The notes: generated by a model not told the origin, from the sequence alone. 64,000 nucleotides of DNA from Microbacterium allomyrinae (GCF_020682705.1 NZ_JAGTTN010000003.1:372001-436000), one strand, 5' to 3'. Shown: positions 18,517-31,108, counted from the stretch's first letter. A program made the numbers and translations.

Positions 18517-20229
18517 TCACGGTGTGGGTGACGGAGTGGGTGCCGCGGCCTGGATCGTCGCCGTCGCCTCGCCCGAGGCGCCCGACGTGCGCTCGCCCGA
18601 CGGACCGCCCGAGCACGTCACGGTGTAGGTGACGATGACGGTGCCGCTGGTGACGTTGTCGGGGATCTCGATCTGAGATGAGCGGTCCGCGGCGCCGAAC
18701 GCAGACGTCGACTGGCCGTTCGGGAACGTTCCGATCGAGGTCGACAGGTTGTAGGCGCTGGGCGAGCCCTCGCCCGCCGGGCAGGAGTACCCGGGCCAGC
18801 TGACCCCGATGGTGCTGCCGGGCTCGACGGTCGCGGCATCCAGCGTCGGCGCCCCGGGAGTCTCCATCGCGACCTGCGAGCCGTAGACGGTCAGCGTGAT
18901 CGTCGTGCCCGTCTCGACGCGACCGGTCGGATCGACGCTGTAGACGACGTTCTGCTGCTCCGCGGTCGGAGCGGCGTTGCCGGTGACGCAGCTGGCGACC
19001 AGCTCGTTCTCGTCGAGGACCGCGCGGGCCTCGTCGCACGTCATTCCGGTGAGACCCAGGGCTCCGACGTCGACGCGCTCCTCGGTGGGAGTGGGCGTGG
19101 GCGTGGGTGTCGTGGTCGTCGTCGCCGAGGGCGTCGACGGACCCGGTGTCGGGTCGCCCTGGTTCGCGAGCACCGCCCAGATCGTGCCGACGAGCACCAG
19201 CACCAGCAGGGCGATGAGGGCGATCAGCGGCCACGTCCACGGGCTGCGCTTCTTCTTCTCGGGCTCTTCTTCGGCGCCTGGCTCGAGGGGGGCCGGAAGG
19301 ATGCGGGTCGCCGCGCCCGTCTCTCCGGCGGAGGTGAGCAGCTGGGTCGCGTCGCCGGCACCGGCCGCCGCGCCGGCGATCGCCGGAACGGCCGCTGCTG
19401 CTGCGGCCACGTCTCCGCGGCGGAGGGCGGTAGCCGCACGTGCGACGGCCGCCGCCGAAGCGGGACGGTCGTCGGGCTTCTTCGCGATCATCGCCATCAC
19501 GAGGTTCTGCACCGGGACGGCGATGGTCGCCGGGAGCGGCGGGGGCTGCTCGTTGATCTGAGCCATCGCGATGGCGACCTGCGACTCGCCTGTGAAGGGA
19601 CGCTTGCCCGCCAGGGACTCGTACGCGACGATGCCCAGCGAGTACGTGTCGGTCGCCGGAGACGCCGGGTGACCCGACGCCTGCTCGGGTGACAGGTACT
19701 GCACCGTGCCCATGACCTGGCCGGTGGCCGTGAGCGGCACCTGGTCGGCGATGCGCGCGATGCCGAAGTCGGTGATCTTCACCCGCCCGTCGGGCGTGAT
19801 GAGCAGATTGCCGGGCTTGATGTCGCGGTGCACGAGGCCGGCGGCATGCGCCGCCTGCAGTGCGGCAGAGGTCTGCGCGACGATGTCGAGGGTCTTGTCG
19901 GTCGACAGAGAGCCGTCGCGCTCGAGGATCGTCGAGAGGGCCTCGCCGGGGACGAGTTCCATGACGAGGAACGCGCTGCCGTTCTCCTCGCCGTAGTCGA
20001 AGACGCTCGCGATGCCCTCGTGGTTCACGAGAGCCGCGTGCCGCGCCTCGGCGCGGAAGCGCTCGAGGAAGCCGGGGTCTCCCATGTATTCGTCTTTGAG
20101 GATCTTGATGGCGACCGTTCGTCCGATGACGTGATCGGTCGCCTCCCACACCTCACCCATGCCGCCGATCGCGATTCGCGAATCAAGCTCGTAGCGGCCG
20201 CCGAAGGTCACACCTTGCGTCGGTCTCAT
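18517..20229 (-). CDS. pknA: Serine/threonine protein kinase, PknA type
   Basis: A receptor-type kinase of the cell-division and wall operon. In 570 residues it has a kinase domain (about 10-275; AIGGMGEVWEA, HRDIKPGNLLI, DFGIARI), an alanine-rich juxtamembrane region, a membrane segment (about 370-392), a threonine/proline linker with PTPTPTP, a single PASTA-like domain, and an extra C-terminal domain with two cysteine-containing segments (about 475-565). Most PknA proteins lack such an extracellular part, so this is enlarged. ATG 20229 overlaps the pbpA stop by ATGA. Confidence 0.92.
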   Translation of the reverse strand: MRPTQGVTFGGRYELDSRIAIGGMGEVWEATDHVIGRTVAIKILKDEYMGDPGFLERFRAEARHAALVNHEGIASVFDYGEENGSAFLVMELVPGEALSTILERDGSLSTDKTLDIVAQTSAALQAAHAAGLVHRDIKPGNLLITPDGRVKITDFGIARIADQVPLTATGQVMGTVQYLSPEQASGHPASPATDTYSLGIVAYESLAGKRPFTGESQVAIAMAQINEQPPPLPATIAVPVQNLVMAMIAKKPDDRPASAAAVARAATALRRGDVAAAAAAVPAIAGAAAGAGDATQLLTSAGETGAATRILPAPLEPGAEEEPEKKKRSPWTWPLIALIALLVLVLVGTIWAVLANQGDPTPGPSTPSATTTTTPTPTPTPTEERVDVGALGLTGMTCDEARAVLDENELVASCVTGNAAPTAEQQNVVYSVDPTGRVETGTTITLTVYGSQVAMETPGAPTLDAATVEPGSTIGVSWPGYSCPAGEGSPSAYNLSTSIGTFPNGQSTSAFGAADRSSQIEIPDNVTSGTVIVTYTVTCSGGPSGERTSGASGEATATIQAAAPTPSPTP

Positions 20230-21683
20230 CTGCCCAGCACCGCCTCCATGACCTTCTTCGCGATAGGCGCGGCGATCGTGTTGCCGCTGCCCGATTGTCC
20301 TTGCCCGCCGCCATCCTCGACGACGACGGCCACGGCCACCTGCGGATTCTCGGCGGGTGCGAACCCCGTGAACCACAGCGTATAAGGATCGCCGGTTCCG
20401 TTCTCCGAGGTACCCGTCTTACCGGCCACATCGATCCCGTCTATTCTTGCACCCGACGCCGCACCGTCACTGACATTGGCGACCATCATCGCGACCATTT
20501 CATCGGCGATGTCCTGCTCGATCGCCCGCCCGAACTCGGTGTCGTCGAACGTCTGCTGCACCGACAGATCCGGTCCGATCACGCGATCCACCATTCGCGG
20601 GTTCATCACGATTCCTCCGTTCGCGATTGCGGCCGAGACCATCGCCATCTGCAGCGGCGTCGCGGTCACCTGACCCTGCCCGAAACCGGTGAGGGCGGTC
20701 TGCGCGTCGTCCAGCGCCATCGGATAGCTCGACGCCGTCGACATCAGCGGAAGCTCGAACGACAGGTTGAAGCCGTACTTCTCGGCCTCTTCACGGATGG
20801 CGGTGTCGCCCAGCTCGACCGCCAGCTCGGCGAACGGGATGTTGCAGCTCAGCCGGAGGGCATCCGCGATCGTCACCGTCTCGCCCGCACCGCAGGCTCC
20901 GCCGCTGGCGTTGTGCACCACGCTCGAAGACTGCGGGAGCTGGTAGGTGGCAGGGTTCGGCAGCGCGGACTGGGGGGTGTACTCACCCGACGCCAGGGCC
21001 GCCGATGCCACCACGAGCTTGAACGTCGAGCCAGGCGGGTTCAGGTCGCCCCCGATCGCACGGTTGGACAGCGGCTTGCCGGGATCGGCGACCAGCGCGT
21101 CGTACGTCGTGTTCACCTCACTCGTCGCGTGCGAGGCGAGGAGGTTCGTGTCGAAGCTCGGGCTCGTCACCATGGCGAGCACGCGGCCGGTGGAGGGCTC
21201 GATCGCGATGACGCCGCCCTGCAGGTCGCCCAGCGCTTCGAACGCGGCACGCTGGATGTCGGCATCCAGCGACAGCACGACGTTCGACCCGCGCGGCGGC
21301 TGTCCGGTGAAGATCCGCTCGATGCGGGAGAGGAATTGCGATCCCGCGGTGCCGCTGAGCGCGCCGTTCATGGCCTGCTCGATGCCGGTCGCCGATCCCA
21401 GGGCGGGATTGATGTAGCCGGTCACGGGCGCCCACATTTCGGCATCCGTGTACACCCGCTGCCAGCTGAAGACGTCGTCGGAGGCGACCGACGACGCGAT
21501 CGCGGCGCCGCTCGCGATGATCGAGCCGCGCTGAACCTCGTACGAGTCGTAGAGCGAGCGGGTGTTGCGCGGATTCTGCGCGAGCTCCTCGGCCTGGATG
21601 ACCTGGATCCAGCTGGTGGAGCCGAGCAGTGCGAGAAACATCACCAGCATCAGGATGCTGAGGCGTCTGAGTTCTTTGGTCAT
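20226..21683 (-). CDS. pbpA: Penicillin-binding protein, PbpA class B transpeptidase
   Basis: A class B PBP that cross-links peptidoglycan together with the partner glycosyltransferase RodA. The 485-residue protein has an N-terminal membrane anchor (about 5-27), a dimerisation domain, and a transpeptidase domain with the motifs PPGSTFK (catalytic Ser), SCN in LRLSCNIPF, and KTGTS. ATG 21683 is chosen over the longer frame because the protein then begins with the family segment MTKELRRLS. It lies 2 bp after rodA and overlaps pknA. Confidence 0.95.
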   Translation of the reverse strand: MTKELRRLSILMLVMFLALLGSTSWIQVIQAEELAQNPRNTRSLYDSYEVQRGSIIASGAAIASSVASDDVFSWQRVYTDAEMWAPVTGYINPALGSATGIEQAMNGALSGTAGSQFLSRIERIFTGQPPRGSNVVLSLDADIQRAAFEALGDLQGGVIAIEPSTGRVLAMVTSPSFDTNLLASHATSEVNTTYDALVADPGKPLSNRAIGGDLNPPGSTFKLVVASAALASGEYTPQSALPNPATYQLPQSSSVVHNASGGACGAGETVTIADALRLSCNIPFAELAVELGDTAIREEAEKYGFNLSFELPLMSTASSYPMALDDAQTALTGFGQGQVTATPLQMAMVSAAIANGGIVMNPRMVDRVIGPDLSVQQTFDDTEFGRAIEQDIADEMVAMMVANVSDGAASGARIDGIDVAGKTGTSENGTGDPYTLWFTGFAPAENPQVAVAVVVEDGGGQGQSGSGNTIAAPIAKKVMEAVLGR

Positions 21684-21685
21684 GC

Positions 21686-23101
21686 CTACCCGATCACCAC
21701 CCGGGGACGGCTGCGGACGGCATCCGAGATGCGCAGCAGCAGCGCGACGATGATCCAGTTCGCCACGAGCGACGATCCACCCGCGGCGAGGAACGGCGTC
21801 GTGAGTCCGGTGAGCGGGATGAGCCGCGTGACGCCGCCGACCATGATGAACACCTGGAGCGCGATCGTGAACGACAGCCCGGTCGCGAGCAGCTTGCCGA
21901 AGTCGTCCTGGCCGGCCAGGCCGATGCGGATGCCCCGGCTCGTGAACACCATGTACAGGCACAGGATCGCGAAGACGCCGACAAGTCCGAGCTCCTCGCC
22001 GAGGGCCGGGAGGATGTAGTCACTCTCGGCCACCGGCGTGATGTACGGCCGCCCCTGGCCGAGGCCGGTGCCGATCAGCCCGCCGTGCGCGAGACCGAAC
22101 AGGCCCTGCACCAGCTGGTAGCTGCTGTCGCCCATCAGGTCGGGGTTGAAGGCGTCCAGCCAGTTGCGGAATCGTCCCTGCACGTAGGGCAGCACCTGCG
22201 AGGCGAGCGCCGCACCGGCGGTCGCCAGGAGCACACCGATGAGCACCCAGCTCGTCTTGCCCGTGGCCACGTAGAGCATGGCGACGAACATGCCGAAGAT
22301 GAGCAGGCCCGTTCCCAGGTCACGTTGGAGCACGATGATGCCGAGCGAGATGAGCCAGATCACCAGCAGCGGGCCGAGTTCACGCGCCCGCGGCCACGTC
22401 AGTCCGAGGAAGCGGGTGCCGGTCGAGGTCAGGCTCTCTCGCGTGCGCACCAGATAGCCGGCGAAGAAGATCGCGAGCGCGATCTTGGCGAGCTCGCCCG
22501 GCTGGAAGGAGAAGAACCCGAGCGACACCCACACGTCGGCGTTGGCATCCGTTCCCAGGCCCGGGATGATCGGCAGGATCAGCAGGATGATTCCCACGAA
22601 GCCGAAGATGTACGTGTACCGGAACAGCACGCGGTAGTTGCGCAGCAGCAGCACCACCGCGATGGCGGCGACCAGCGCGATCGCCGCCCACGCCAGCTGG
22701 CGGGTGGAGAAGGCGTCCCAGCCGTGGCGGTCCTGCGCGATGTCGAGGCGGTAGATCATCGCGAGCCCGAGGCCGGTCAGCAGTGTCGCGATGGGAACGA
22801 CGAAGGGGTCGGCGTCGCGCGCACGCAGACGCAACAGGATGTGCAGTGCCACGACGAGGGCCGTGAGGCCGCCGCAGTAGACCAGGAAAGTCCAGTCGAT
22901 CGCGCCCAGCGCGCCCAGCTGCACGAGGGCGACGGCTGACCCGTTGATCGCGAAGGCGAACACCAGCAGGCCCAGCTCGCGGTTGCGCTGCGTCTGCGGC
23001 ATGCGGATGCGGCGCAGGGCCCGCACCACCGACGTGTCGGTCGAGACCCCGTCGGCGGTGGGTGCGGCCGAGCCGATGGGGCTCGTCGGTGCGTTGCTCA
23101 T
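21686..23101 (-). CDS. rodA: SEDS-family peptidoglycan polymerase, FtsW/RodA type
   Basis: RodA-type SEDS proteins polymerise lipid II into glycan strands. The 471-residue sequence has ten or more membrane segments and the SEDS features FSFQPGELAKIALAIF, LQRDLGTGLLIF and TPVAESDYILPALGEELG. A hydrophilic N-terminal stretch of about 35 residues precedes the first membrane segment. It overlaps the pstP stop (ATGA) and is followed by pbpA after 2 bp, the usual SEDS/PBP pair. Confidence 0.95.
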   Translation of the reverse strand: MSNAPTSPIGSAAPTADGVSTDTSVVRALRRIRMPQTQRNRELGLLVFAFAINGSAVALVQLGALGAIDWTFLVYCGGLTALVVALHILLRLRARDADPFVVPIATLLTGLGLAMIYRLDIAQDRHGWDAFSTRQLAWAAIALVAAIAVVLLLRNYRVLFRYTYIFGFVGIILLILPIIPGLGTDANADVWVSLGFFSFQPGELAKIALAIFFAGYLVRTRESLTSTGTRFLGLTWPRARELGPLLVIWLISLGIIVLQRDLGTGLLIFGMFVAMLYVATGKTSWVLIGVLLATAGAALASQVLPYVQGRFRNWLDAFNPDLMGDSSYQLVQGLFGLAHGGLIGTGLGQGRPYITPVAESDYILPALGEELGLVGVFAILCLYMVFTSRGIRIGLAGQDDFGKLLATGLSFTIALQVFIMVGGVTRLIPLTGLTTPFLAAGGSSLVANWIIVALLLRISDAVRSRPRVVIG

Positions 23102-24336
23102 CCGCCTCCCTCCGCGGTGTCGCTGATGCTCGAGACGATACGGCGCGCGTCTGTGAGGGAACTCGCCGAGATCGTCTGCTCGACGGTGGAGCGCGCGAAC
23201 TCCGAGAGCGATGTGAGCGGGATCTCGGTGTCTTCGTACGGCGTCGACAGAGAGATCGGGCCGATGCTCTGCTGCACGCCGCGATAGATCACGACGGTGT
23301 CTTCATCGGTTCCGACGAAGTAGCGCGTCTGCGTCCACTGGTAGCCGATCCACAGCACGCCCGTGATGATGACGAGCACGAGCACCAGCCCGGTGATCCA
23401 TCCGATCCGGCGACGTCGGGACCGTCGGCGGTCCTCTTCGATGAGCTCCTCGAGAAATCCCGCGGCCGGCTCGTAATGCGTCGGCTCGTTCGCCGCCTGG
23501 CGATTGGGGTGCAGCCAGCTGCTGCGCCGGGGCGCGGCGGCCGGCACCTCGACACCGACAGGGTTGGATGCGGAGCCGACGATCGTGGGAGTGCCGGAGA
23601 AGACCGGATGCTGTCCGCCGACGTCGACGATGACGATCGTGACGTTGTCGGGGGCACCGGCGTCGAGTGCCTGCTTGAGCAGGTTGTCAGCGGTGCGGCC
23701 GGGAGCGAGCCCCAGGCCGAGCGCCTTCGAGGTGTGCGGGTCGTCGACCACGCCCGACAGGCCGTCCGAGCACAGCAGCCAGCGGTCGCCCGGCTGCGTC
23801 GGCATGATGAACGTGTCGAGCTCGGGGTCGGGATCCATGTCGCCGAGCACTCGCATGAGCACCGACCGGCGGGGATGGTACCGGGCCTCTTCGGGGGTGA
23901 TGCGTCCGGAGTCCACCAGACGCTGCACGAAGGTGTGGTCGGTGGTGATCTGGGTGAGCGTGCCGTCTCGGAAGAGATAGATGCGGGAGTCGCCGATGTG
24001 CGCGATGACGGCGTAGTCGTCGACCATGATGAGCGCGCTGACGGTCGTGCCCATGCCGGCCAGCTCCGGACGGACGTGGACCGTGTCGATCAGCTCGACC
24101 GCGGCATCCGATATCGCATCCCGCAGCGCGAGCTCCGCCTCGGACGTCGTCTCGTACGGCTGGTCGAGGCGCTCCAGCCGGGTGATCGCGAGGCTCGACG
24201 CGACATCTCCTCCGGCGTGGCCGCCCATGCCGTCGGCGACGACGAACAGGTTCGAGCCGGAATAGCCGGAGTCCTGGTTGTTGGAGCGCACCTTGCCGGT
24301 GTGCGAGATCGCGGTGCTCGAGCCCTGGAAGACCAT
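23098..24336 (-). CDS. pstP: PP2C-family Ser/Thr phosphatase
   Basis: This phosphatase reverses phosphorylation by PknA/PknB. The 412-residue protein has the metal-binding motifs VRSNNQD, DGMGGHAGGD, GDSRIYL, CSDGLSG and DNVTIVIVD within about 1-235, a linker, one transmembrane segment (about 305-328), and an extracellular C-terminal domain of about 80 residues. The layout matches mycobacterial PstP. The start is an ATG, and the stop overlaps rodA. Confidence 0.95.
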   Translation of the reverse strand: MVFQGSSTAISHTGKVRSNNQDSGYSGSNLFVVADGMGGHAGGDVASSLAITRLERLDQPYETTSEAELALRDAISDAAVELIDTVHVRPELAGMGTTVSALIMVDDYAVIAHIGDSRIYLFRDGTLTQITTDHTFVQRLVDSGRITPEEARYHPRRSVLMRVLGDMDPDPELDTFIMPTQPGDRWLLCSDGLSGVVDDPHTSKALGLGLAPGRTADNLLKQALDAGAPDNVTIVIVDVGGQHPVFSGTPTIVGSASNPVGVEVPAAAPRRSSWLHPNRQAANEPTHYEPAAGFLEELIEEDRRRSRRRRIGWITGLVLVLVIITGVLWIGYQWTQTRYFVGTDEDTVVIYRGVQQSIGPISLSTPYEDTEIPLTSLSEFARSTVEQTISASSLTDARRIVSSISDTAEGGG

Positions 24337-24354
24337 GCGTGGAGAGTCCGCCCG

Positions 24355-24927
24355 CTACTTCCGCAGCTCGAAGGTCGTCGCGCCGACCTTGATCGGGGCT
24401 CCCACCTTCACCGGCACGGGAGCGGACACCCGTGCGCCGTCGTGCCAAGTGCCGTTCGTCGAGTCGAGGTCCTGGATCATCCACTGGTCGCCCCACAGCA
24501 CCAGGCGCGCGTGGTGGCTCGAGGTGTAGTCGTCGCGGATGACGAGGGCGGATTCGCTCGAGCGCCCGATCGTCAGCGGCTCATTGCCCAGCGGAAGATC
24601 GATCCCCGCCTTGGGCCCGCTCGTGATGACGATCCGCGAGACCTTGTCGGTCGTGGCGGGTCCGCCCGCGGGAGACGCCGGGGCAGAGGCGGCCGCGGGA
24701 GCGATCGGGGCGGTCGCGCCGACGCGTCCTGCCCCGGCATTCGTCGCGGCCGCTCCTACCGCCGTGCCGCCTGCGGCGACGGGAGCTGCGGCCGCTGCGG
24801 GCTCGGGCATCCGTCGCACCTTCACGCCGAAGAGGTCGGCGCGCAGCGAGTACACGACCGCGAAGACGAAGGCCCACAGCAGCACCAGGAATCCGATGCG
24901 CAGCAACAGCTCGGTGAGCGCGCTCAT
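24355..24927 (-). CDS. fhaB: FHA-domain membrane protein, FhaB/FipA type
   Basis: FHA domains bind phosphothreonine, and this protein is a likely partner or substrate of PknA/PknB. In 190 residues it has an N-terminal transmembrane segment (about 7-27), an alanine/proline linker (about 42-92) and a C-terminal FHA domain with IGRSSESALVI, TSSHHARL and DLDSTNGTW. It overlaps the upstream fhaA gene. In mycobacteria the orthologue links the divisome to FtsQ. Confidence 0.93.
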   Translation of the reverse strand: MSALTELLLRIGFLVLLWAFVFAVVYSLRADLFGVKVRRMPEPAAAAAPVAAGGTAVGAAATNAGAGRVGATAPIAPAAASAPASPAGGPATTDKVSRIVITSGPKAGIDLPLGNEPLTIGRSSESALVIRDDYTSSHHARLVLWGDQWMIQDLDSTNGTWHDGARVSAPVPVKVGAPIKVGATTFELRK

Positions 24928-25667
24928 GCCAGCGGACCCCTGTCTCGCACGTCGAACGCGCGGGTCGCGTCATCGGCGGTCATCGGCGGCTTAGGGGGAA
25001 CCGTGAGCGGAACGACGCGGAAGACGATGTCGGTCCGTCCGATCCGCACCGTCGAGTCGGGTGGGAGGGCGGCCTCGGTGACCTTGCGGCCGTCCAGCAG
25101 AGTTCCGTTGGTGGAGTTCATGTCTCGCACCATCGCGCGCTCGCCGTCCCAGAGGATCTCGACGTGCTTGCGGCTGGTGCCGGCATCGGCGATCGTGATG
25201 TCGGCGTCGCTCCCCCGGCCGATGACGGTCCGCGACCGGGTGAGCGGGATGCGCCGGCCTTCCACGTCGACCACGCCGCTCCACGACACGCGGCCGCCCT
25301 GCGCCGTCGACGAATCGACGCGGATCGTCCCGGTCGACACCTGCTCGTCGCGCTGCAGCGTGATCGAGACGGCACCGGCGAACGAATACCCCTGGGCCTT
25401 CGCGTGCTCGTGAACCAGGGTGTCGAGTTCGTGCGTCAGGGCGTCGCCGATCGACGACATCCGCTCGTAGTCCGCCGGCGAGAGCCGCACGGTGAAGGTG
25501 TTGGGCGCCAGGATGCGGTCGCGGCTGACGACCGCAGCCTTCTTGTCGAGCTCGCTGCGGAGGGCAGACGCGATCTCGACGGGCTGGATGCCACTGCGGA
25601 AGGTCTTGGCGAACGCGCTGTTGACAGCGCGTTCGAGACCTTTCTCGAAGCTCTCAAGTAGTCCCAC
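24924..25667 (-). CDS. fhaA: FhaA: DUF3662 and FHA domain protein
   Basis: FhaA is a phosphothreonine-binding protein of cell-wall control (in mycobacteria it binds the pseudokinase of MviN). The 247-residue product has an N-terminal DUF3662 domain (about 1-118; LLESFEKGLERAVNSAFAKTF) and a C-terminal FHA domain (about 145-225; VIGRGSDADITI, TSRKHVEI, NSTNGTLLDG). The linker is short compared with mycobacterial FhaA. GTG 25667 is preceded by GGAG. It is the first gene of the seven-gene operon that runs to pknB. Confidence 0.93.
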   Translation of the reverse strand: MGLLESFEKGLERAVNSAFAKTFRSGIQPVEIASALRSELDKKAAVVSRDRILAPNTFTVRLSPADYERMSSIGDALTHELDTLVHEHAKAQGYSFAGAVSITLQRDEQVSTGTIRVDSSTAQGGRVSWSGVVDVEGRRIPLTRSRTVIGRGSDADITIADAGTSRKHVEILWDGERAMVRDMNSTNGTLLDGRKVTEAALPPDSTVRIGRTDIVFRVVPLTVPPKPPMTADDATRAFDVRDRGPLA

Positions 25668-25825
25668 TGGGCTCCTCGGACGGGGGGTGCCGGTTGGTAC
25701 ATGCTAGTTGCAGACTCTGGGTCAACCATGGACCATCGGCTGGATCGGGCGAGTTCGGTCTCGGTCGTGGTGCATGATATCCTCGGGAAGTTGCGTTGCG
25801 TTTGGATCTTCGGATGCCGCGACAC

Positions 25826-25909
25826 GCGCGAGTGGCGGAATAGGTAGACGCGCTGGCTTCAGGTGCCAGTGCCCGCAAGGGCGTGGGGGTTCAAGTCCCC
25901 CCTCGCGCA
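25826..25909 (+). tRNA. leuT: tRNA-Leu (CAG anticodon)
   Basis: An 84-nt class II tRNA with acceptor GCGCGAG/CTCGCGC, anticodon stem CTGGC/GCCAG with loop TTCAGGT (anticodon CAG), a variable arm TGCCCGCAAGGGCG, and T arm GGGGGTTCAAGTCCCCC. CCA is not encoded. A leucine tRNA next to fhaA is conserved in actinobacteria. Confidence 0.97.
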
Positions 25910-25920
25910 CAGACATGCGA

Positions 25921-25967
25921 GAAGGAAGCCGGTCGGAGGCGAAAGCCCGACCGGCTTCCTTCTTTTC
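25921..25967 (+). terminator. Strong terminator after tRNA-Leu
   Basis: A perfect 16-bp stem (25921-25936 with 25947-25962) and 10-nt loop, followed by TTTT. It isolates the thiamin operon from the tRNA. Confidence 0.9.
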
Positions 25968-26008
25968 CTCTCCGTGACGTCGAACGCCGGTGTGTATTCT
26001 TCGAATAT

Positions 26009-26097
26009 CCACACGGGTGCCCTCGCAAGGGCTGAGATCGGGCTGACGCGGCCTGTGACCGTTCGAACCTGTCCGGGTAATGCCGGCGAAGGAAGTA
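26009..26097 (+). promoter_or_regulatory. TPP riboswitch (thi-box)
   Basis: The conserved TPP aptamer pieces occur in order: CACGGGTGCCC near 26012, GGGCTGAGA near 26029-26037, GACCGTTCGAACCTG near 26058-26072, and CCGGGTAATGCCGGCGAAGG near 26073-26092, ending in GAAGTAGGA. The thiO ATG follows 12 bp later, and the final AAGTAGGAG looks like the Shine-Dalgarno, so control of translation initiation is likely. Confidence 0.95.
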
Positions 26098-26108
26098 GGA
26101 GTTCCGTC

Positions 26109-29522
<3,414 letters not shown>

Positions 29523-29567
29523 GCCCGGATCCCCGCGTCCTGCCGCCTCGCCTGTCGCACGCCTCTT

Positions 29568-30059
29568 CTATGAGCCGTCGAGTGCCGGCACGAGGGTGAA
29601 CACGATCTCCTCCACCTCTCGCCCGAGTCCGGGTGCGAAGTCGATGTCGCGGGACACCTCGGTGAAGCCGACCTTGGTCAGCACCGCGATGGATGCGGCG
29701 TTGTGCGCGGCCGCTCGTGCGAACAGCGGCCGGATGGGCTCGCGTGAGATGAGGTGGCGCAGCGCCTCGGTCGCGACGCCGCGACCCCAGGCGTGGCGGG
29801 CGATCCAATAGCTCACCTCCCGGTCGCCGTCGATGGTGAAGGCCGCGGCGGTGCCGGCGAATCCGCCGTTCTCGGTCACGACGAGGCAGAGAACGTCGGG
29901 TGAGTTGCGCTGCCGCGCGATCCACGCGTCGAACGCGCCCCGGTCGTCGGGGTCTGCCGCGGTGAACGCGGCCATGGTGATCGCGTCGCGGTCGCGCATC
30001 ATCTCGAAGACGGCATCCAGATCGTCCTCGTCGAGCGGGCGCAGTTCGATGTGGTTCAC
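29568..30059 (-). CDS. GNAT-family N-acetyltransferase (RimJ/RimL type)
   Basis: A 163-residue acetyltransferase. The acetyl-CoA-binding motif A is seen as ARHAWGRGVATEAL near 86-99, followed by NAASIAVLTKVGF near 118-130, as in RimJ/RimL-like members that acetylate N-termini, amino acids or small molecules. GTG 30059 is chosen because TAGCGT lies 7 nt upstream; GTG 30068 is an in-frame alternative. The substrate is unknown. Confidence 0.87.
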   Translation of the reverse strand: MNHIELRPLDEDDLDAVFEMMRDRDAITMAAFTAADPDDRGAFDAWIARQRNSPDVLCLVVTENGGFAGTAAAFTIDGDREVSYWIARHAWGRGVATEALRHLISREPIRPLFARAAAHNAASIAVLTKVGFTEVSRDIDFAPGLGREVEEIVFTLVPALDGS

Positions 30060-30066
30060 GAGCCCC

Positions 30067-30072
30067 ACGCTA
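30067..30072 (-). promoter_or_regulatory. Likely leaderless -10 element of the GNAT gene
   Basis: TAGCGT on the minus strand ends 7 nt before GTG 30059, and this spacing decides the start codon. Confidence 0.45.
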
Positions 30073-30098
30073 CCGAGGCCGTGCTCACGACAGAAGGC

Positions 30099-30737
30099 TC
30101 AGGCGAAGCCGTGGATGCCGCGCAGCACGTTCTCGGCGCGGCTGCCGTCGCGCTCGGCGAACGCCTCGCGGAAGGACTCATAGGCGGCCGTGCGACCGAG
30201 CGGGCACTCGATGAAGGGACGCCATCCGGCGAGGTTGCGCCGGATCGCGATCTCGTACTCGCGGATGAACTGGATGAGCGCCACGTTGCCGGTCGCGCGC
30301 GTCACCTCGGCGAAGAACCCATGACTCGCCTGTGCGATCGCCGGGGCGTCGTCGGCGCGCGAGGCCGCGATCACGTCGTCGAGACGTGTCAGCGCCTGCG
30401 CGAGGGCCTCGTCGCTGCACCGCGCCGCGGTCATCCGCACGGCGATGCCCATGTTGTAGGCGACCAGCTCGAAGGTGTCGGCCTCGGCCTTCTGGTTCGG
30501 CTGCGAGACGCGCGTGTATCGGTTGGGCAGTACGTCGACCAGACCGGCACGCTCGAGGCGCTGCAGGGCTTCGCGCACCGGGGTCCGCGAGACGCCCAGC
30601 CACTCCGCGAGCTCCTGATCACGAAGACGCTCCCCCGGCGGGAGGCGGCCGTCGAGGATCGCCTCTCCCAGACGCGAGTACACCTCGTCGCCGAGTACCG
30701 CACCGCGCGGCTCGAGGGGAGTGAAGGGGGCAGTCAT
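30099..30737 (-). CDS. GntR-family (FadR-like) transcriptional regulator
   Basis: The 212-residue protein has an N-terminal winged helix-turn-helix (about 15-75; LGDEVYSRLGEAILDGRLPPGERL, with recognition-helix segment WLGVSRTPVREALQRLE) and an all-helical C-terminal ligand domain resembling FCD-type sensors. It is transcribed alone and diverges from the cold-shock gene region. No metabolic neighbour reveals its ligand. Confidence 0.88.
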   Translation of the reverse strand: MTAPFTPLEPRGAVLGDEVYSRLGEAILDGRLPPGERLRDQELAEWLGVSRTPVREALQRLERAGLVDVLPNRYTRVSQPNQKAEADTFELVAYNMGIAVRMTAARCSDEALAQALTRLDDVIAASRADDAPAIAQASHGFFAEVTRATGNVALIQFIREYEIAIRRNLAGWRPFIECPLGRTAAYESFREAFAERDGSRAENVLRGIHGFA

Positions 30738-31108
30738 GAGTGCGATAAGTGTACGCCGCCGGTACCCCCGGCACAGCCCGCCGGAATTCGGCGGGGAACA
30801 GGCATTCCGGCGCTGCGGCGAGCGTCCGAAACGAGGCGGTTCCGATCTCGCCGTCAGGGCGATATATCGGTACGATGAGCATGCCCACGCTTCGGCGTGG
30901 CCTATCCGGGGGGATCCGTCGACGCCCGGGCTTAGAGCACTGCTCAGCCCGGGCGTGCGATGGGAGATTCAGCGACACGATGCGTGCGCCGATGGCTGTG
31001 CAACATTTCTGTCACCTTCCGAAATCGACTCTCGCCCTGAGACACCCGGATGAGTATTTTGGACTCACTCGCCGCAGTTGCGGCGAGACCTCCAAAGAAC
31101 GGCAAGTA
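30738..31108. other. Structured gap upstream of the cold-shock gene
   Basis: This 371-bp gap has no convincing gene. On the plus strand it holds a hairpin with a TTCG tetraloop (CCACGC/GCGTGG, 30885-30900), a 10-bp stem CGCCCGGGCT/AGCCCGGGCG with 13-nt loop (30923-30955), and CTCGCCGC/GCGGCGAG with loop AGTT (31068-31087). TACGAT at 30871-30876 may be a -10, which would make a transcript of about 230 nt before the cspA start. At its left end TACACT (30748-30753, minus) fits as the GntR gene -10. A structured leader or small RNA is possible. Confidence 0.5.
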
